Below, piece after piece: positions 44,149 to 54,800 of a stretch of 64,000 nucleotides of DNA (position 1 is its first letter; the number at the start of each line of letters is the position of its first letter). The stretch spans positions 18,774-82,773 of the forward strand of contig DASZIG010000057.1 of the NCBI GenBank assembly GCA_035949375.1, given 5' to 3'. The notes beneath the pieces were generated by a model. That model worked only from the letters and a program-made list of their open reading frames with translations. It had not been told where the DNA came from and ran no database searches. Made by a program: the position numbers and the translations under genes. This DNA is from Gp13-AA77 sp035949375. Its GTDB lineage: Bacteria > Acidobacteriota > Terriglobia > UBA7540.

Positions 44149-46656
44149 GTGGTTTTGGAATACAGAAAGGCCTGGCTGCTTGCTTTGCTCGTTCTGTCCC
44201 TGACGGCGCGCGCGGAGAAGTTGCGGGCACAGGTCCCGGCTTCGGGCCAACAGGAAGGGACAACGCCGTCCGGACCGGCAGCGGGCACGCTGGCAGTGAC
44301 CGCCCTCGACGAAACCAAAGTGGCGGTGCAATCCGCACGGGTGACGGTCACCGGTTCGGGCAGAATTGCGGTCTGCGAAACGGACTACGCCGGTCACTGC
44401 CAGGTCGCCGGACTTACGCCCGGCGGTTACGAGATCCGCGTGGAGAAGGAGGGCTACTTTGCGGCACTCGAAAAGAACGTGGAGGTGGGCGCCGGCGAGA
44501 GCGCAGCCGTCGACGTCACGCTCAGTCATCAGCGGGAACTCGTCGAGCGTGTGAATGTGGTGTACTCCCCGCCTGCCATCGATCCCGAGAAGACCACCCT
44601 GAGCAATACGCTGAATGAGCGCGACGTGATCGACCTGCCGTACTTCGTGGAGCGCGACGTGCTCTACTCCTTCCCCCTGCTGCCCGGCGTGCTGCCGGAC
44701 GCGACCGGGCAGATTCACGTGGACGGCTCCGACAGCCCGCAGACGATCTATCTGCTCGACGGGTTCACCTTCAATGCCCCGGAGAGCCGGAATTATCTCG
44801 CCAAGCTTAGTGTGGACGCCGTCCGTTCGGTGACGCTCCAGAATTCGCGCTATCCCGCCGAGTACTGGGGCGGCTCGGGCGGAGTGCTCACCGTCGCGAC
44901 CGGCATGGGCGACGATCATTTCCGTTTCGTGGGCACTGACTTCGTGCCCTCGCTGATCGAACAGCACGGGATCCACATCGGAAGCTTCTACCCGCGTTTC
45001 ATGGTGACGGGTCCGCTGAAAAAGGGTAAGGCGTGGTTCCTTTTCGCGCCCCAGGTGGAGTACGACCAGACCTTCTATTCCGATCTGCCTTCGGGCCAGA
45101 ACAACGTGCCGTCCTGGAGCTACAGTCCGCTCGCCAAGGCCCAGGTGAACATCGCGTCCAATAACATTCTGACAGGGACATTTCTTTTCAACGGCTACGG
45201 GCAGAATAACGCCGGACTGTCGCAATTCACGCCGATTCCCACCACGGTCGACGTGCGGCAGTCCAATCATCTGCTGGCCCTCAAAGACCAGGCGTTCCTC
45301 GCAAGCGGCGCAGTTCTTGAGGTGGGCCTGTCCGAGACCGCGTTCTACGCGCACACCGCGCCCATGGGCGACGAGACCTACGTGCTGGGTCCGACCACGG
45401 CTAGCGGCAACTACTTCGAATCCTCCCTGGCGCACTCGGGACGGGTGGAAGGCATTGCCAACCTCATCCTGCCGAGGGTGCGCGGGCTCGGCCAGCACGA
45501 GCTGAAGTTTGGCTTGAATCTCGACCGGCTCACTTTTGACGAAGCGCTGGTCCGCAACCCTTTTGAGCTCGTTCGCGAGGACGGGACGCTCGACAGCGCC
45601 GTCAGCTTCGCCGGACCTTCCCATCTCACGCGCGACAATTTCGAAGCCGGCGCCTACGCTCAGGATCGCTGGCTGGTCTCGAACCGGCTCACTCTCTCGC
45701 CCGGCCTGCGCCTGGACTGGGACGAGATTCTGCGACAGCTTGAGGTTTCCCCGCGCTTCGCCGCCGGCTATCTGCTCGACCGCGGCGGCGAAACCAAGCT
45801 CGTCGGAGGCGTCGGGGTCTATTACGATTCGACCAACCTCAGCCTGCTCTCGCTGCCGCTGGAGGGTCAGCGTCTCGATACTTTCTACAACACCACCGGT
45901 ACCACGCCGACCGGCCCGCCGGTCGTCACCGACTTCCAGTACGCGCCAGGAACGCTCAAGGGGCCCTACGTGGTGAACTGGAGCGCCGGCGCGGAACGCA
46001 AGCTGCCCGGACAGTTCTACACCGACTTCGAGTTCGTCGGGAAACGCGGCGAGGACGGGATGGCCTACTTCAACGCCTGCACGGAGATCCCGGATTGCTT
46101 GAACGGCATGTTTCAGCTGCTCAATCGTCAGACCACGAGCTACCGTGCCGCGCGCGTAACCGCGCGGCGCCAGTTCAAGGGCGACCATTTCATCTTCGCT
46201 TCCTACACCGAGTCCAAAGCCACGTCGAACGCCGGACTGCAGTTCAACCTGGAATCTCCCCTTTTCAGCCCGCAATTGCCGGGCCCGCTGCCCTGGGATT
46301 CGCCGCATCGATTCCTGTCCTGGGGCTTCGTGCCGCTCATCAGAGGCTACGACCTGGCTTACACGGTTGACGCCCGCAGCGGATATCCCTTCTTTTTGGT
46401 GAACCAGAACCAACAACTGGTGGCCGGACCTGGTGCGGATCGCTTTCCCGGTTATTTTTCCCTGGACCTCGCGGCTGAGAAGCGCTTTCACCTTTTCGGA
46501 TTCCAGTGGGCGCTGCGCGCAGGACTCAACAACATCACCGGGCGCCGAAACCCCGCTTACGTCGATAACAATGTCGATTCGCCCCAGTTCCTGACTTACA
46601 GCGGCAGCCAAGGGCGCATTCTGACAGGGAGAATCAGGCTGCTCGGCCGCAAGTAG
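44149..46656 (+). CDS. TonB-dependent-receptor-like outer-membrane protein with carboxypeptidase regulatory domain
   Basis: 835 residues from GTG 44149. Signal peptide (KAWLLALLVLSLTARAEKL), then a CarboxypepD_reg-like beta-sandwich (about 45-130: GTLAVTALDETKVAVQSARVTV, GHCQVAGLTPGGYEIRVEKEGYF). A plug-like part follows (LSNTLNERDVIDLPYF, GVLPDATGQIHVDGSDSPQTIYLLDGFTFN) and then barrel strands ending ILTGRIRLLGRK. No clear TonB box was identified, and the last residue is not the usual Phe. Such Oar/SusC-like receptors import oligosaccharides or other large solutes. Its position beside Tat-exported sugar isomerases suggests a carbohydrate substrate (inference). Confidence 0.85.
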   Translation: MVLEYRKAWLLALLVLSLTARAEKLRAQVPASGQQEGTTPSGPAAGTLAVTALDETKVAVQSARVTVTGSGRIAVCETDYAGHCQVAGLTPGGYEIRVEKEGYFAALEKNVEVGAGESAAVDVTLSHQRELVERVNVVYSPPAIDPEKTTLSNTLNERDVIDLPYFVERDVLYSFPLLPGVLPDATGQIHVDGSDSPQTIYLLDGFTFNAPESRNYLAKLSVDAVRSVTLQNSRYPAEYWGGSGGVLTVATGMGDDHFRFVGTDFVPSLIEQHGIHIGSFYPRFMVTGPLKKGKAWFLFAPQVEYDQTFYSDLPSGQNNVPSWSYSPLAKAQVNIASNNILTGTFLFNGYGQNNAGLSQFTPIPTTVDVRQSNHLLALKDQAFLASGAVLEVGLSETAFYAHTAPMGDETYVLGPTTASGNYFESSLAHSGRVEGIANLILPRVRGLGQHELKFGLNLDRLTFDEALVRNPFELVREDGTLDSAVSFAGPSHLTRDNFEAGAYAQDRWLVSNRLTLSPGLRLDWDEILRQLEVSPRFAAGYLLDRGGETKLVGGVGVYYDSTNLSLLSLPLEGQRLDTFYNTTGTTPTGPPVVTDFQYAPGTLKGPYVVNWSAGAERKLPGQFYTDFEFVGKRGEDGMAYFNACTEIPDCLNGMFQLLNRQTTSYRAARVTARRQFKGDHFIFASYTESKATSNAGLQFNLESPLFSPQLPGPLPWDSPHRFLSWGFVPLIRGYDLAYTVDARSGYPFFLVNQNQQLVAGPGADRFPGYFSLDLAAEKRFHLFGFQWALRAGLNNITGRRNPAYVDNNVDSPQFLTYSGSQGRILTGRIRLLGRK

Positions 46657-46716
46657 CGCGCAACCCGCCGCGATCCCCGCGTTTGAGCCACATCAAGCGG
46701 CGTCCACCAGCGCCGG

Positions 46717-47634
46717 TCATGCCTTGCCGAGGACCAGCCGGTCGAAACGCCCGCTCAGGTCGCGCAGGTAGGCCTCATCCCCGCCATCAAGCTCGGTGAT
46801 CACGGTTCCTGAGTAGTGAATCTCGCCCAGAGCCTTGCGGACCTCGGCCCAGTCCACGTCGCCGTCGCCCAGGTTCACCCACTGGTAGCCGTCGTCCCGG
46901 CGCTTAAAGTCCTTGACGTGCATGTCGACGATGCGGTGGCCCAGCGTGCGGATCCAGTCCTGGGGGTAGCCGTAGAGCACCACGTTGCCCACGTCGAACC
47001 ATGCTTTCACCCAGGGGCTGCCGAACTCGTCGATGTAGGCGGCGAACTCGAGGGGGCTCAGCAGGAACTTGTTCCAGACTTCTTCGAGAGCGATCACCAC
47101 TTTGAGCTGCTCCGCCAGCGGCAGGAGCTTGCGAATCTGGGCCTGCGAACGCGTCCAGGCGTCGCGATAGCTGATTTGGGCATTGACCACCGCTGGGACC
47201 AGCAGCACGTACCTGGCTCCCCAGGTGCTGGCGTTGTGCATCGAGGTGCGCATTCCCTGGAGACTCTTCTCGACAACGGCCGGATCCGCCGAAGAGAGCG
47301 GATATTTCCAATGGTCCATATTCATCACGGAATCGATGCGGATGCCGGCCGTGTCGGCCGCGCGCTTGATCTCGATCTCCTCGCCCGGCTTCGGCGTGGT
47401 GTTCACTTGCAAGGCCTCGAATCCGACGTCCCGGGCCAGCTTGAACCGGTCGGCGTAGCTCAGGTTCTTGGGCAACATGTCAACCAGCACGCCTTTCTTG
47501 ATCGGCAGGGGCGCAGCTTGCTGTGGGGCTGGCGTGTCCGCGATGCCTGCGGTCGCGGCGATCCCAAGTCCGGCGACGCCGGCCGCAGCCACCGAGGTCT
47601 TTAGAAAATCTCGCCGCGACGTATTCTTCGACAT
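46717..47634 (-). CDS. Sugar phosphate isomerase/epimerase-like TIM-barrel protein, Tat-exported
   Basis: 305 residues from ATG 47634 (the frame extends one TTG codon further). Twin-arginine signal NTSRRDFLKTSVAAAGVAGL, with cleavage near ATAGIADTPA. TIM-barrel features like hydroxypyruvate isomerase: FKLARDVGFEALQVNTTPK, NASTWGARYVLLVPAVV, VIALEEVWNKFLLSP, WVKAWFDVGNVVLYG, IVDMHVKDFKRRD, GTVITELDGG. Metal ligands are probably the Glu in ALEEV, the Asp in FDVGN, the His in DMHVKD and the Glu in ITELDGG. It converges with the TonB-receptor-like gene and is transcribed in the same direction as the oxidoreductase gene at 47700-49016, with 65 bp between. Confidence 0.87.
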   Translation of the reverse strand: MSKNTSRRDFLKTSVAAAGVAGLGIAATAGIADTPAPQQAAPLPIKKGVLVDMLPKNLSYADRFKLARDVGFEALQVNTTPKPGEEIEIKRAADTAGIRIDSVMNMDHWKYPLSSADPAVVEKSLQGMRTSMHNASTWGARYVLLVPAVVNAQISYRDAWTRSQAQIRKLLPLAEQLKVVIALEEVWNKFLLSPLEFAAYIDEFGSPWVKAWFDVGNVVLYGYPQDWIRTLGHRIVDMHVKDFKRRDDGYQWVNLGDGDVDWAEVRKALGEIHYSGTVITELDGGDEAYLRDLSGRFDRLVLGKA

Positions 47635-47699
47635 CAAGTTGTAACCCCCTCTTCAAACTCTGCCATGCGGCAGCTTCGCCGGGGTAGAGTGCCCAAGGC

Positions 47700-49016
47700 T
47701 CAGCCCCGGTAATTGAGCTTCTCCAGATCAATTCCTGAGTCCCACGTTTCCGTGGACCGCAGCAGTTCGTCCCAGGCCACCGGGTTGCCGGTATAAGCGG
47801 CAGTGCGCGCCATCATGCAAGTGAGGGCGCTGACTGCGCCCTGCTCCGCCTGGTTGTGGAACTGGCCGTTGGTGATGCTGTCCACAAACGCCTTCTTCTT
47901 TTCCGGATCAGCCTCGGCGAGGTTATCGGAGAACTTACCGGTGGCGGAGAATTGTTGCGAGCCGGCGGCGGGCGCGGCGGCTTCAGGTTGCCATGGTTCA
48001 TCGCCCCAGATGCCGAGCGGCCCCGAGTAAGGCGATTGCGATGTGCCCTTGGTGCCGAAGAAGCGCTCCGTCACGTCAAACCAGCCTTTGTTGAACTGCG
48101 TGGAGCTGAAGGTCACCGCCACGTCACTCGGGTAGTAAAAGACGACGTTGTAGTGGCTGTAGGCCGTGTCGCCAGGCGGCCGCCCCTCCACGCCGCCCGT
48201 GGCCACCGCCTTCAGGGGATGGTTCTCGAGGATCCAGTTGCAGATGTCGATGGCGTGAATGTTCTGCTCGACGACGATGTCGCCGGAAAGCACCCGGTCG
48301 TGCACCCAGTTGCGCAGGCGGCGCTCTTCCGCGCTGGCGTTCGGCCACGCCGGGCGCTCGATGTAGCCCGCGATGTAGTGCGCCTCGCCCGATGCGATAT
48401 CGCCGAGAGCGCCTTCGTGGATGCGCCGCACCATCTCCACGAAGGGCGGGCAGTTGCGGATTTGAAAGCCCACGTCGAGGCTGAGGCGGCCCTGCGCGCG
48501 CTTGCCGATTTCGATCACGCTGAGCGCGCCGGGCACATCCACGGCCACCGGCTTTTCGCAGTACACGTGCTTCCCGGCCTGCACCACTGCGTCGAGATGG
48601 TGGGGATGGAAGATGGGCGGCGTGGCGATCAGAATCGCATCCACCGCGTTCGAGGCCGAGATTTCGTGATAGGCGCGCGGCCCGAGGAACAACTGCGAAG
48701 CTTCGATGGCCGCGTAGCCTTTGGCCTGCTGGTACTCGTCGAAGTGCTGGCGTCCCTTTTGCAACTGGTCCTGAAAGAGATCGCCGAGCGCCGTCACGCG
48801 CGCGCCTCCCGTGTCGATCAGGTTGGTCGCGTCCTCGGTGCCGCGCCCGCCGCAACCGAGCAGGCCCACGCGCACGGCGGAATTCGCCTGGGTGCCGCGA
48901 ACCAGTCCCGGCTTTAAGATCATGAATCCTGCGGCCGCTGCCGTGGTGCCGATGAATTCGCGGCGGTTCAGCGCCTGCTTCTGCCGGATGTTTGCTCCTG
49001 CATCACCTTGGGCCAT
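47700..49016 (-). CDS. Gfo/Idh/MocA-family oxidoreductase, Tat-exported
   Basis: 438 residues from ATG 49016, with AGGAGGA six bases upstream. Tat-type signal (LNRREFIGTTAAAAGFMILK). The NAD-binding domain follows: VRVGLLGCGGRGTEDATNL, DAILIATPPIFHPHHLDAVVQAGKHVYCEKPVAVDVPGAL, where EKP is the catalytic signature. The substrate domain holds QNIHAIDICNWILENHPLKAVATGG and the expected H-x-x-D. Export by Tat means it carries bound cofactor across the membrane, as glucose-fructose oxidoreductase does. It is probably co-transcribed with the downstream isomerase and acts on a sugar or sugar acid. Confidence 0.9.
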   Translation of the reverse strand: MAQGDAGANIRQKQALNRREFIGTTAAAAGFMILKPGLVRGTQANSAVRVGLLGCGGRGTEDATNLIDTGGARVTALGDLFQDQLQKGRQHFDEYQQAKGYAAIEASQLFLGPRAYHEISASNAVDAILIATPPIFHPHHLDAVVQAGKHVYCEKPVAVDVPGALSVIEIGKRAQGRLSLDVGFQIRNCPPFVEMVRRIHEGALGDIASGEAHYIAGYIERPAWPNASAEERRLRNWVHDRVLSGDIVVEQNIHAIDICNWILENHPLKAVATGGVEGRPPGDTAYSHYNVVFYYPSDVAVTFSSTQFNKGWFDVTERFFGTKGTSQSPYSGPLGIWGDEPWQPEAAAPAAGSQQFSATGKFSDNLAEADPEKKKAFVDSITNGQFHNQAEQGAVSALTCMMARTAAYTGNPVAWDELLRSTETWDSGIDLEKLNYRG

Positions 49017-49142
49017 CGATTCCTCCTGGTGCCGTGGATAGACGGCATGGCAATACCTCACCCGCAGTCTGCCCGAAACGCAGCACGAATGAAGACGCCG
49101 GAATTATAGCTCAAATACACGGACTCGGAGCGCCTGGCGGCG

Positions 49143-50264
<1,122 letters not shown>

Positions 50265-50602
50265 GGTGGACCTCGGTGGAGTAAAAGCCTTTATTAAAAC
50301 CCATCATAGCACGAATAAAAGTCGCTAAAACGGGCGACCTCGGGGCTCCAAGCTCAACCTGCACTCACACAGGTGGGCGCCCATGCCGGCGTATTGGGTC
50401 GAAATCGCCGGTCTCGCCCTGAACGCGCGCGAGCAAGAAGCAGTCCCCTTACATGGCGCCGTCGTCCTCCCGCGTCGGGGTCAGGAGCATCAATCCCCAG
50501 CCGGTGCGGCCATGCCGAATGCAACGCACTGTTGCGGACTTGCGGCCGCGCGTCAACCCCGGTGACGCACAGGAATGCTATCCTGAATCGGGGAACGGCT
50601 TC
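50265..50602. other. Intergenic gap between divergent genes, nothing recognised
   Basis: No credible gene, repeat or RNA. It must hold the promoters of the leftward citrate synthase and the rightward membrane-protein genes. Confidence 0.5.
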
Positions 50603-51556
50603 ATGGCTGATCATCACGTGGCGGCGGGCATCGCACTTCTGGTGGTCACCGTCCTGTTCATCGCTTGGCGATACTTCCGGCATCCGCGACGCCCACTTCC
50701 CGCGCGGGGTTGGGCCGGGTTCGGGATCGTTCTGCTTGCTGAAGCGCTGCTGTTCCTTCACTCGGGCTGGTTTATTTCGGTTTACTTCACTCCGATCGTC
50801 TGGACCGGCTACATCCTGCTCGTGGACGGCCTGGTCGCGAGCCTCCGAGGCGACTCGAGGATCAGCCGCTCGCCCGGCGGGTTTCTGGCGCTGGCTTTCT
50901 GGTCCATCCCGCTGTGGCTCATTTTCGAAGCGTACAACCTGCGCCTCGCGAACTGGGTCTACGTCGGGATGCCGCTCAGCCCACTCGTGGACTATCTCGG
51001 CTACGCCTGGGCTTTCTCGACCATCTGGCCTGGAATCTATGAGACAGCAGATTTGCTCGAGGCGCTCGGTTTCTTCGCCGGCCGATTGCGACCTCGGCCG
51101 CCGTCGAGCGCCGGATTCCGGCGTCTCGCGGCGCTGGTGGGCCTGCTGATGGTCGCGGTGCCGGTGCTCGTTCCGGCGAGGATCGCAGGGTATCTTTTCG
51201 GGCCCGTCTGGGTGGGATTCATATTGCTCCTGGATCCCGTGCTCTACGCCTGGAATGGCGAGTCTTTGTTGCGTGATTGGGAATGCGGTCTGTACACGAG
51301 GCTTGGATGCCTGCTCGGGGCCGGGTGGGTTTGCGGCATCCTCTGGGAGTTCTGGAACTACTGGGCGGGCGCGCGCTGGCTGTACGTTTTCCCCATCGGT
51401 CAAGGCTGGAAAATCTTTCAGATGCCGGCGCCCGGTTTCGCCGGCTTTCCGCCGTTTGCGGTGGAATGCTGGGTGCTCTTTGAGACCCTCCGGACGGTCA
51501 GAGGGCGTCTGACTGCGGCGAGCCGGCAACCCGAGCTTGCCCACACGCGAGTCTGA
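50603..51556 (+). CDS. Integral membrane protein of unknown function
   Basis: 317 residues from ATG 50603; the frame is open further upstream but loses the membrane-protein character. About eight hydrophobic helices, for example GIALLVVTVLFIAWRYF, WAGFGIVLLAEALLFLHSG, FTPIVWTGYILLVDGLVASL and LAALVGLLMVAVPVLVPARI. Aromatic-rich loops recur (WSIPLWLIFEAYNLRLANWVYVG; GILWEFWNYWAGARWLYVFP). No family was recognised with confidence. Followed 43 bp later by the TPR protein gene, which may be co-transcribed. Confidence 0.7.
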   Translation: MADHHVAAGIALLVVTVLFIAWRYFRHPRRPLPARGWAGFGIVLLAEALLFLHSGWFISVYFTPIVWTGYILLVDGLVASLRGDSRISRSPGGFLALAFWSIPLWLIFEAYNLRLANWVYVGMPLSPLVDYLGYAWAFSTIWPGIYETADLLEALGFFAGRLRPRPPSSAGFRRLAALVGLLMVAVPVLVPARIAGYLFGPVWVGFILLLDPVLYAWNGESLLRDWECGLYTRLGCLLGAGWVCGILWEFWNYWAGARWLYVFPIGQGWKIFQMPAPGFAGFPPFAVECWVLFETLRTVRGRLTAASRQPELAHTRV

Positions 51557-51598
51557 TTAACGATGCCAGAGTTCGCATGTTCGAGGAAGGGGACGCGG

Positions 51599-52696
51599 AT
51601 GGATCGAGCGCAGGTTCCGGTGATGCGAAACGGACAACCGAAATCCAGGCGGGAGAAATCGCCGCAAGGGAAATCACAGCGGCGAAGGTCACGCTCGACC
51701 GCGCTCTGGCTTGCCTTCGCGTGCCTCTCCGTCTCGTCAGGTCTCGCGTCGCGTGCCCAGACGGCTACGCCTTCGCAAGGGGCTACCGCACCTGCGCAGG
51801 GCGCGGGCTTCACCCCGGACGCGGAGTTGTTGCCGGCGGCCCGCCGGGGCATGTCACAACTCCTGAATGGCGATGTCGACGGCTCGATCCGGACCTTTCA
51901 GCAGATGCGGCGTGAGCATCCCGAGTCCCCGCTGGGGTACCTGTTCGAGGCCGACGCGACGTGGTGGAAGATTTATCTCACCACGGGCAACTTGGTTGAC
52001 CCCGACGTTTTCGACGTAGTGTCTAAAGCTGCCAGCCCTTACGACAACACCTTCCTGAGCCTGGCGCAGCAGGCGATCCGGCTTGCCGACGCGCGCGTCC
52101 ACGCCCGGCAGGATCCCGCCCGAAGCCTGCTCGACGAAGGCATGGCTTATGGACTCCTGGCGCGGTTCTACGGCCTACATGACAGCGATCTGCCCACCGC
52201 GCGAGCGGGAAAGAAAATGCGCGCCTTGCTGCTCCGGGCCCTCCAAATCGACCCCAACCTGACGGACGCCTATTTGGGCGTCGGCATTTACAACTACTTC
52301 GTGGATACGCTGCCCGAGATCGTGAAGCTGCTGAAGTTTGTTATCGGTCTGCCGGGCGGCAGCCGCGAAGTGGGATTGCAACAATTGGAGCTGGCAGCGA
52401 CCAAAGGGGACCTGGTGCGGGGCGAAGCCGGATTCTACCTGGCCAAAGACTTCTCGCGCTCGAACGAGCAGGAGTACGCCAAGTCTCTCGCCCTCTTTCA
52501 GGAACTTGCCGAACAATATCCCGATAATCCGCTCTGGACACTACTCGAAGGCAGCCTGCAGATTCGCTTGGGACACCGCCAGCCGGGCCAGGAACTCTAT
52601 CGTGAGGCCGTGCAGAAGAGCGCCGCGCTTAACACGGAAGAGGGCCGGGCGCTGCACGCCCAATCGCAGCAGGCGCTGTCCCGCTCCGGCGGCTAA
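51599..52696 (+). CDS. Exported TPR-like protein
   Basis: 365 residues from ATG 51599, preceded by GGAAGGGG. A basic N-terminus (RREKSPQGKSQRRRSRS) leads into a hydrophobic signal segment (STALWLAFACLSVSSGLASRA). TPR-like helices follow: LLNGDVDGSIRTFQQMRREHPESPLGYLFEA, ALLLRALQIDPNLTDAYLGVGIYNYFVDTLPEI, KSLALFQELAEQYPDNPLWTLLEGSLQIRLGHRQPGQ. The GIYNYFVDTLP / GGSREVGLQQLELAA segment is a pattern found in uncharacterised acidobacterial TPR proteins. The role is unknown. Its stop overlaps the convergent lipA stop by two bases. Confidence 0.75.
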   Translation: MDRAQVPVMRNGQPKSRREKSPQGKSQRRRSRSTALWLAFACLSVSSGLASRAQTATPSQGATAPAQGAGFTPDAELLPAARRGMSQLLNGDVDGSIRTFQQMRREHPESPLGYLFEADATWWKIYLTTGNLVDPDVFDVVSKAASPYDNTFLSLAQQAIRLADARVHARQDPARSLLDEGMAYGLLARFYGLHDSDLPTARAGKKMRALLLRALQIDPNLTDAYLGVGIYNYFVDTLPEIVKLLKFVIGLPGGSREVGLQQLELAATKGDLVRGEAGFYLAKDFSRSNEQEYAKSLALFQELAEQYPDNPLWTLLEGSLQIRLGHRQPGQELYREAVQKSAALNTEEGRALHAQSQQALSRSGG

Positions 52697-53601
52697 GCGG
52701 TGGCGCGTCCGCGATACGCTTGGGTTTGCTCGTGCGCGTGGTAGGAGCTGCGCACCAGGGGTCCGGACTCGACGTGGCGGATTCCAATCCCTTCACCTTC
52801 GCGCTTGAGCGCGGCAAATTCATCCGGAGTGTAGAAGCGCGCCACCGGAAGCTGTGTTCCGGAAGGGCGAAGGTACTGGCCGATGGTGACGATATCGACT
52901 CCGGCGGCGGCGAGGTCTTTGAGCACCCCCGTGACCTCTTCGATCGTTTCACCGAGCCCCACCATCAGTCCGGACTTGGTGGGGATGGCAGGCGCCATCT
53001 CGCGCGAACGCCGCAGCAAGCGAAGGGACCGCTCGTAACGCGAGCCGCGCCGGGCCACGGGATACAGCCTCGGCACCGTCTCGGTGTTGTGATTAAGCAC
53101 ATCTGGTGCCGCTTCAAGCACGATGCGCAGGGCCTCATCAGAGCCACGAAAGTCCGGAATCAGCACCTCAACCTGCACGCCCTCGATCCGCCGCCGCAGC
53201 GCCTCGATGGTGAGCGCGAAAATGCGGGCGCCGCCGTCCGGCTGGTCGTCGCGATCCACTGAGGTCACCACCACGTAGCGCGCGCCCATCAACTCCGCGG
53301 CCTCGGCCACGTGTTCCGGTTCTTCGTGGTCGAGCGGGAGCGGTTTCCCCTTGGGGACCGTGCAGAAAGCGCAACTCCGGGTGCACAGGTTCCCGAGAAT
53401 CATGAAGGTGGCGGTGCGGTGGTTCCAGCATTCGGCGATATTGGGGCAGCGCGCGCTTTCGCACACGGTATGCAGGCCGTGCCCGCGCATCAGCCGCTTG
53501 AGCTCGAAATAATTGTCGCCGCCGGGCAAGCGCACCCTCAGCCAGTCAGGACGCTTCACCGGTAGCGCTTGGGGCGCGATTTGGACAAGGTCGATAGTCA
53601 C
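52693..53601 (-). CDS. lipA: Lipoyl synthase
   Basis: 302 residues from GTG 53601. The auxiliary cluster motif CESARCPNIAEC has Cys at 47, 52 and 58, and the radical SAM motif CTRSCAFC has Cys at 73, 77 and 80. The closing RSSYHAHEQ supplies the serine ligand. DDQPDGGARIF (here VDRDDQPDGGA), LIPDFRGSDEALR, HNTETVPRLYP and SGLMVGLGET are all family-typical. It inserts two sulfur atoms into octanoyl groups on carrier domains to make lipoate. lipB is not next to it. All residues needed for activity appear present. Confidence 0.96.
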   Translation of the reverse strand: MTIDLVQIAPQALPVKRPDWLRVRLPGGDNYFELKRLMRGHGLHTVCESARCPNIAECWNHRTATFMILGNLCTRSCAFCTVPKGKPLPLDHEEPEHVAEAAELMGARYVVVTSVDRDDQPDGGARIFALTIEALRRRIEGVQVEVLIPDFRGSDEALRIVLEAAPDVLNHNTETVPRLYPVARRGSRYERSLRLLRRSREMAPAIPTKSGLMVGLGETIEEVTGVLKDLAAAGVDIVTIGQYLRPSGTQLPVARFYTPDEFAALKREGEGIGIRHVESGPLVRSSYHAHEQTQAYRGRATA

Positions 53602-53732
53602 GTATTCATTCTACTGTGCGCGCGGGAGAAGCGGCAACGCCCGCGCCTGAGCGCAGGGCGAAAAGACACCACTCGCTTGATTAGGCCTGAGTCCGCACGT
53701 TATCCTCGGGATTCTTCGAGGAGGACATCAAA

Positions 53733-54758
53733 GTGCCCGCATCCCACCGGATTGGTTATGCCGTCGTCGGACTTGGACATATCGCCCAGCACGCGGTTCT
53801 GCCCGGCTTTCGTCACGCGAGCAAATCGCGACTGGTCGCGCTCGTCAGCAGCGACCGAAAGAAGGCTGCAAGGCTCGCGCGGACGTTCGGGGCGGCGCAT
53901 GCCTACAGCTACGACGATTATGACGCCTGCCTTGCCAACCCCGAGGTGCAAGCGGTGTTCGTGGCCAGCGCCAACGGGGCCCACGCCTCCGAGAGCATTC
54001 GGGCCGCGGAGGCCGGGAAGCATGTGCTCTGCGAGAAGCCCATGGCGAACACGCTCAAAGAGTGCAGGGTTATGATCGAGGCCGCGCGCCGCCACCGCGT
54101 CCGCCTGATGATCGCTTATCGCAAGTATTTTGAGCCCGCCAGCGTGACGTTGAAGAAGATGATCAACGACGGCAGGTTCGGCCGGCTGCGCCTGATGCAC
54201 TCGTCGTTCACGTTTTGCCTCCCGCCCGACAAGGCCTGGCATGTCAGCCAAGCCGCGGCGGGGGGCGGGTCGCTCGTGGACGTGGGCGTCTATCCGGTGA
54301 ACACCTGCAGGTGGCTGGCCGGTGAAATGCCGGTCGAGGTTTCCGCGTACGCCTGGGCGCTCGACGCGGACCGTTTTCGTGAAGTGGACGAGAATATCGC
54401 CTTCCAGATGCGATTCGCGAGCGGCCTGGTGGTGCAGGCGAGTTCCAGCTTTGCCGCCGCCAAGTCGTCTTTTCTGCACGTTCACGGGGAGAAGGGCTGG
54501 GCGATGCTGGTTCCGGCTTACTCCTACACCGAGGAGCGGCGCCTGCTCGGAGAGAGCGGCGCCCGCAGCTTCGATCGCCGCTTCCGGAAGCTCGACGAGT
54601 TCGCGCTGGAACTCGACGCCCTTTCCGCCTGCGTCCTCGAGGATCGTGAGCCGGAGCCGGATGGAATCGAGGGTGCGCGCGACGTGGCGATCATGGAAGC
54701 GCTTTATCGATCCGCGCGCAAGCGCCGGCCGGTGGCGGTGCAGGAGGTGTCGGCCTGA
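53733..54758 (+). CDS. Gfo/Idh/MocA-family oxidoreductase, cytosolic
   Basis: 341 residues from GTG 53733 (GAGGAGG upstream). No signal peptide. NAD(P)-binding start GYAVVGLGHIAQHAVLPGF, then VQAVFVASANGAHASESIRAAEAGKHVLCEKPMANTLKEC (EKP catalytic motif). The second domain has RLMIAYRKYFEPASVTLKKMI, AAGGGSLVDVGVYPVNTCRWL (D-x-G-x-Y/H) and LVVQASSSFAAAKSSFLHVHG. The closest style is glucose-fructose oxidoreductase/xylose dehydrogenase-like. It likely oxidises an aldose or its derivative; the substrate is not defined by sequence. Confidence 0.9.
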   Translation: MPASHRIGYAVVGLGHIAQHAVLPGFRHASKSRLVALVSSDRKKAARLARTFGAAHAYSYDDYDACLANPEVQAVFVASANGAHASESIRAAEAGKHVLCEKPMANTLKECRVMIEAARRHRVRLMIAYRKYFEPASVTLKKMINDGRFGRLRLMHSSFTFCLPPDKAWHVSQAAAGGGSLVDVGVYPVNTCRWLAGEMPVEVSAYAWALDADRFREVDENIAFQMRFASGLVVQASSSFAAAKSSFLHVHGEKGWAMLVPAYSYTEERRLLGESGARSFDRRFRKLDEFALELDALSACVLEDREPEPDGIEGARDVAIMEALYRSARKRRPVAVQEVSA

Positions 54759-54800
54759 GCCGCCTTCCGGTTTCGCGGCCGGTTGATACGGGAGCCTGAC

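Noticed and set aside
44020..46611. An 863-codon open frame antisense to the TonB-receptor-like gene
   Set aside because: It mirrors the sense gene through GC-rich codon bias, has no recognisable motif and no credible start signal; the sense strand carries clear signal peptide and domain features.
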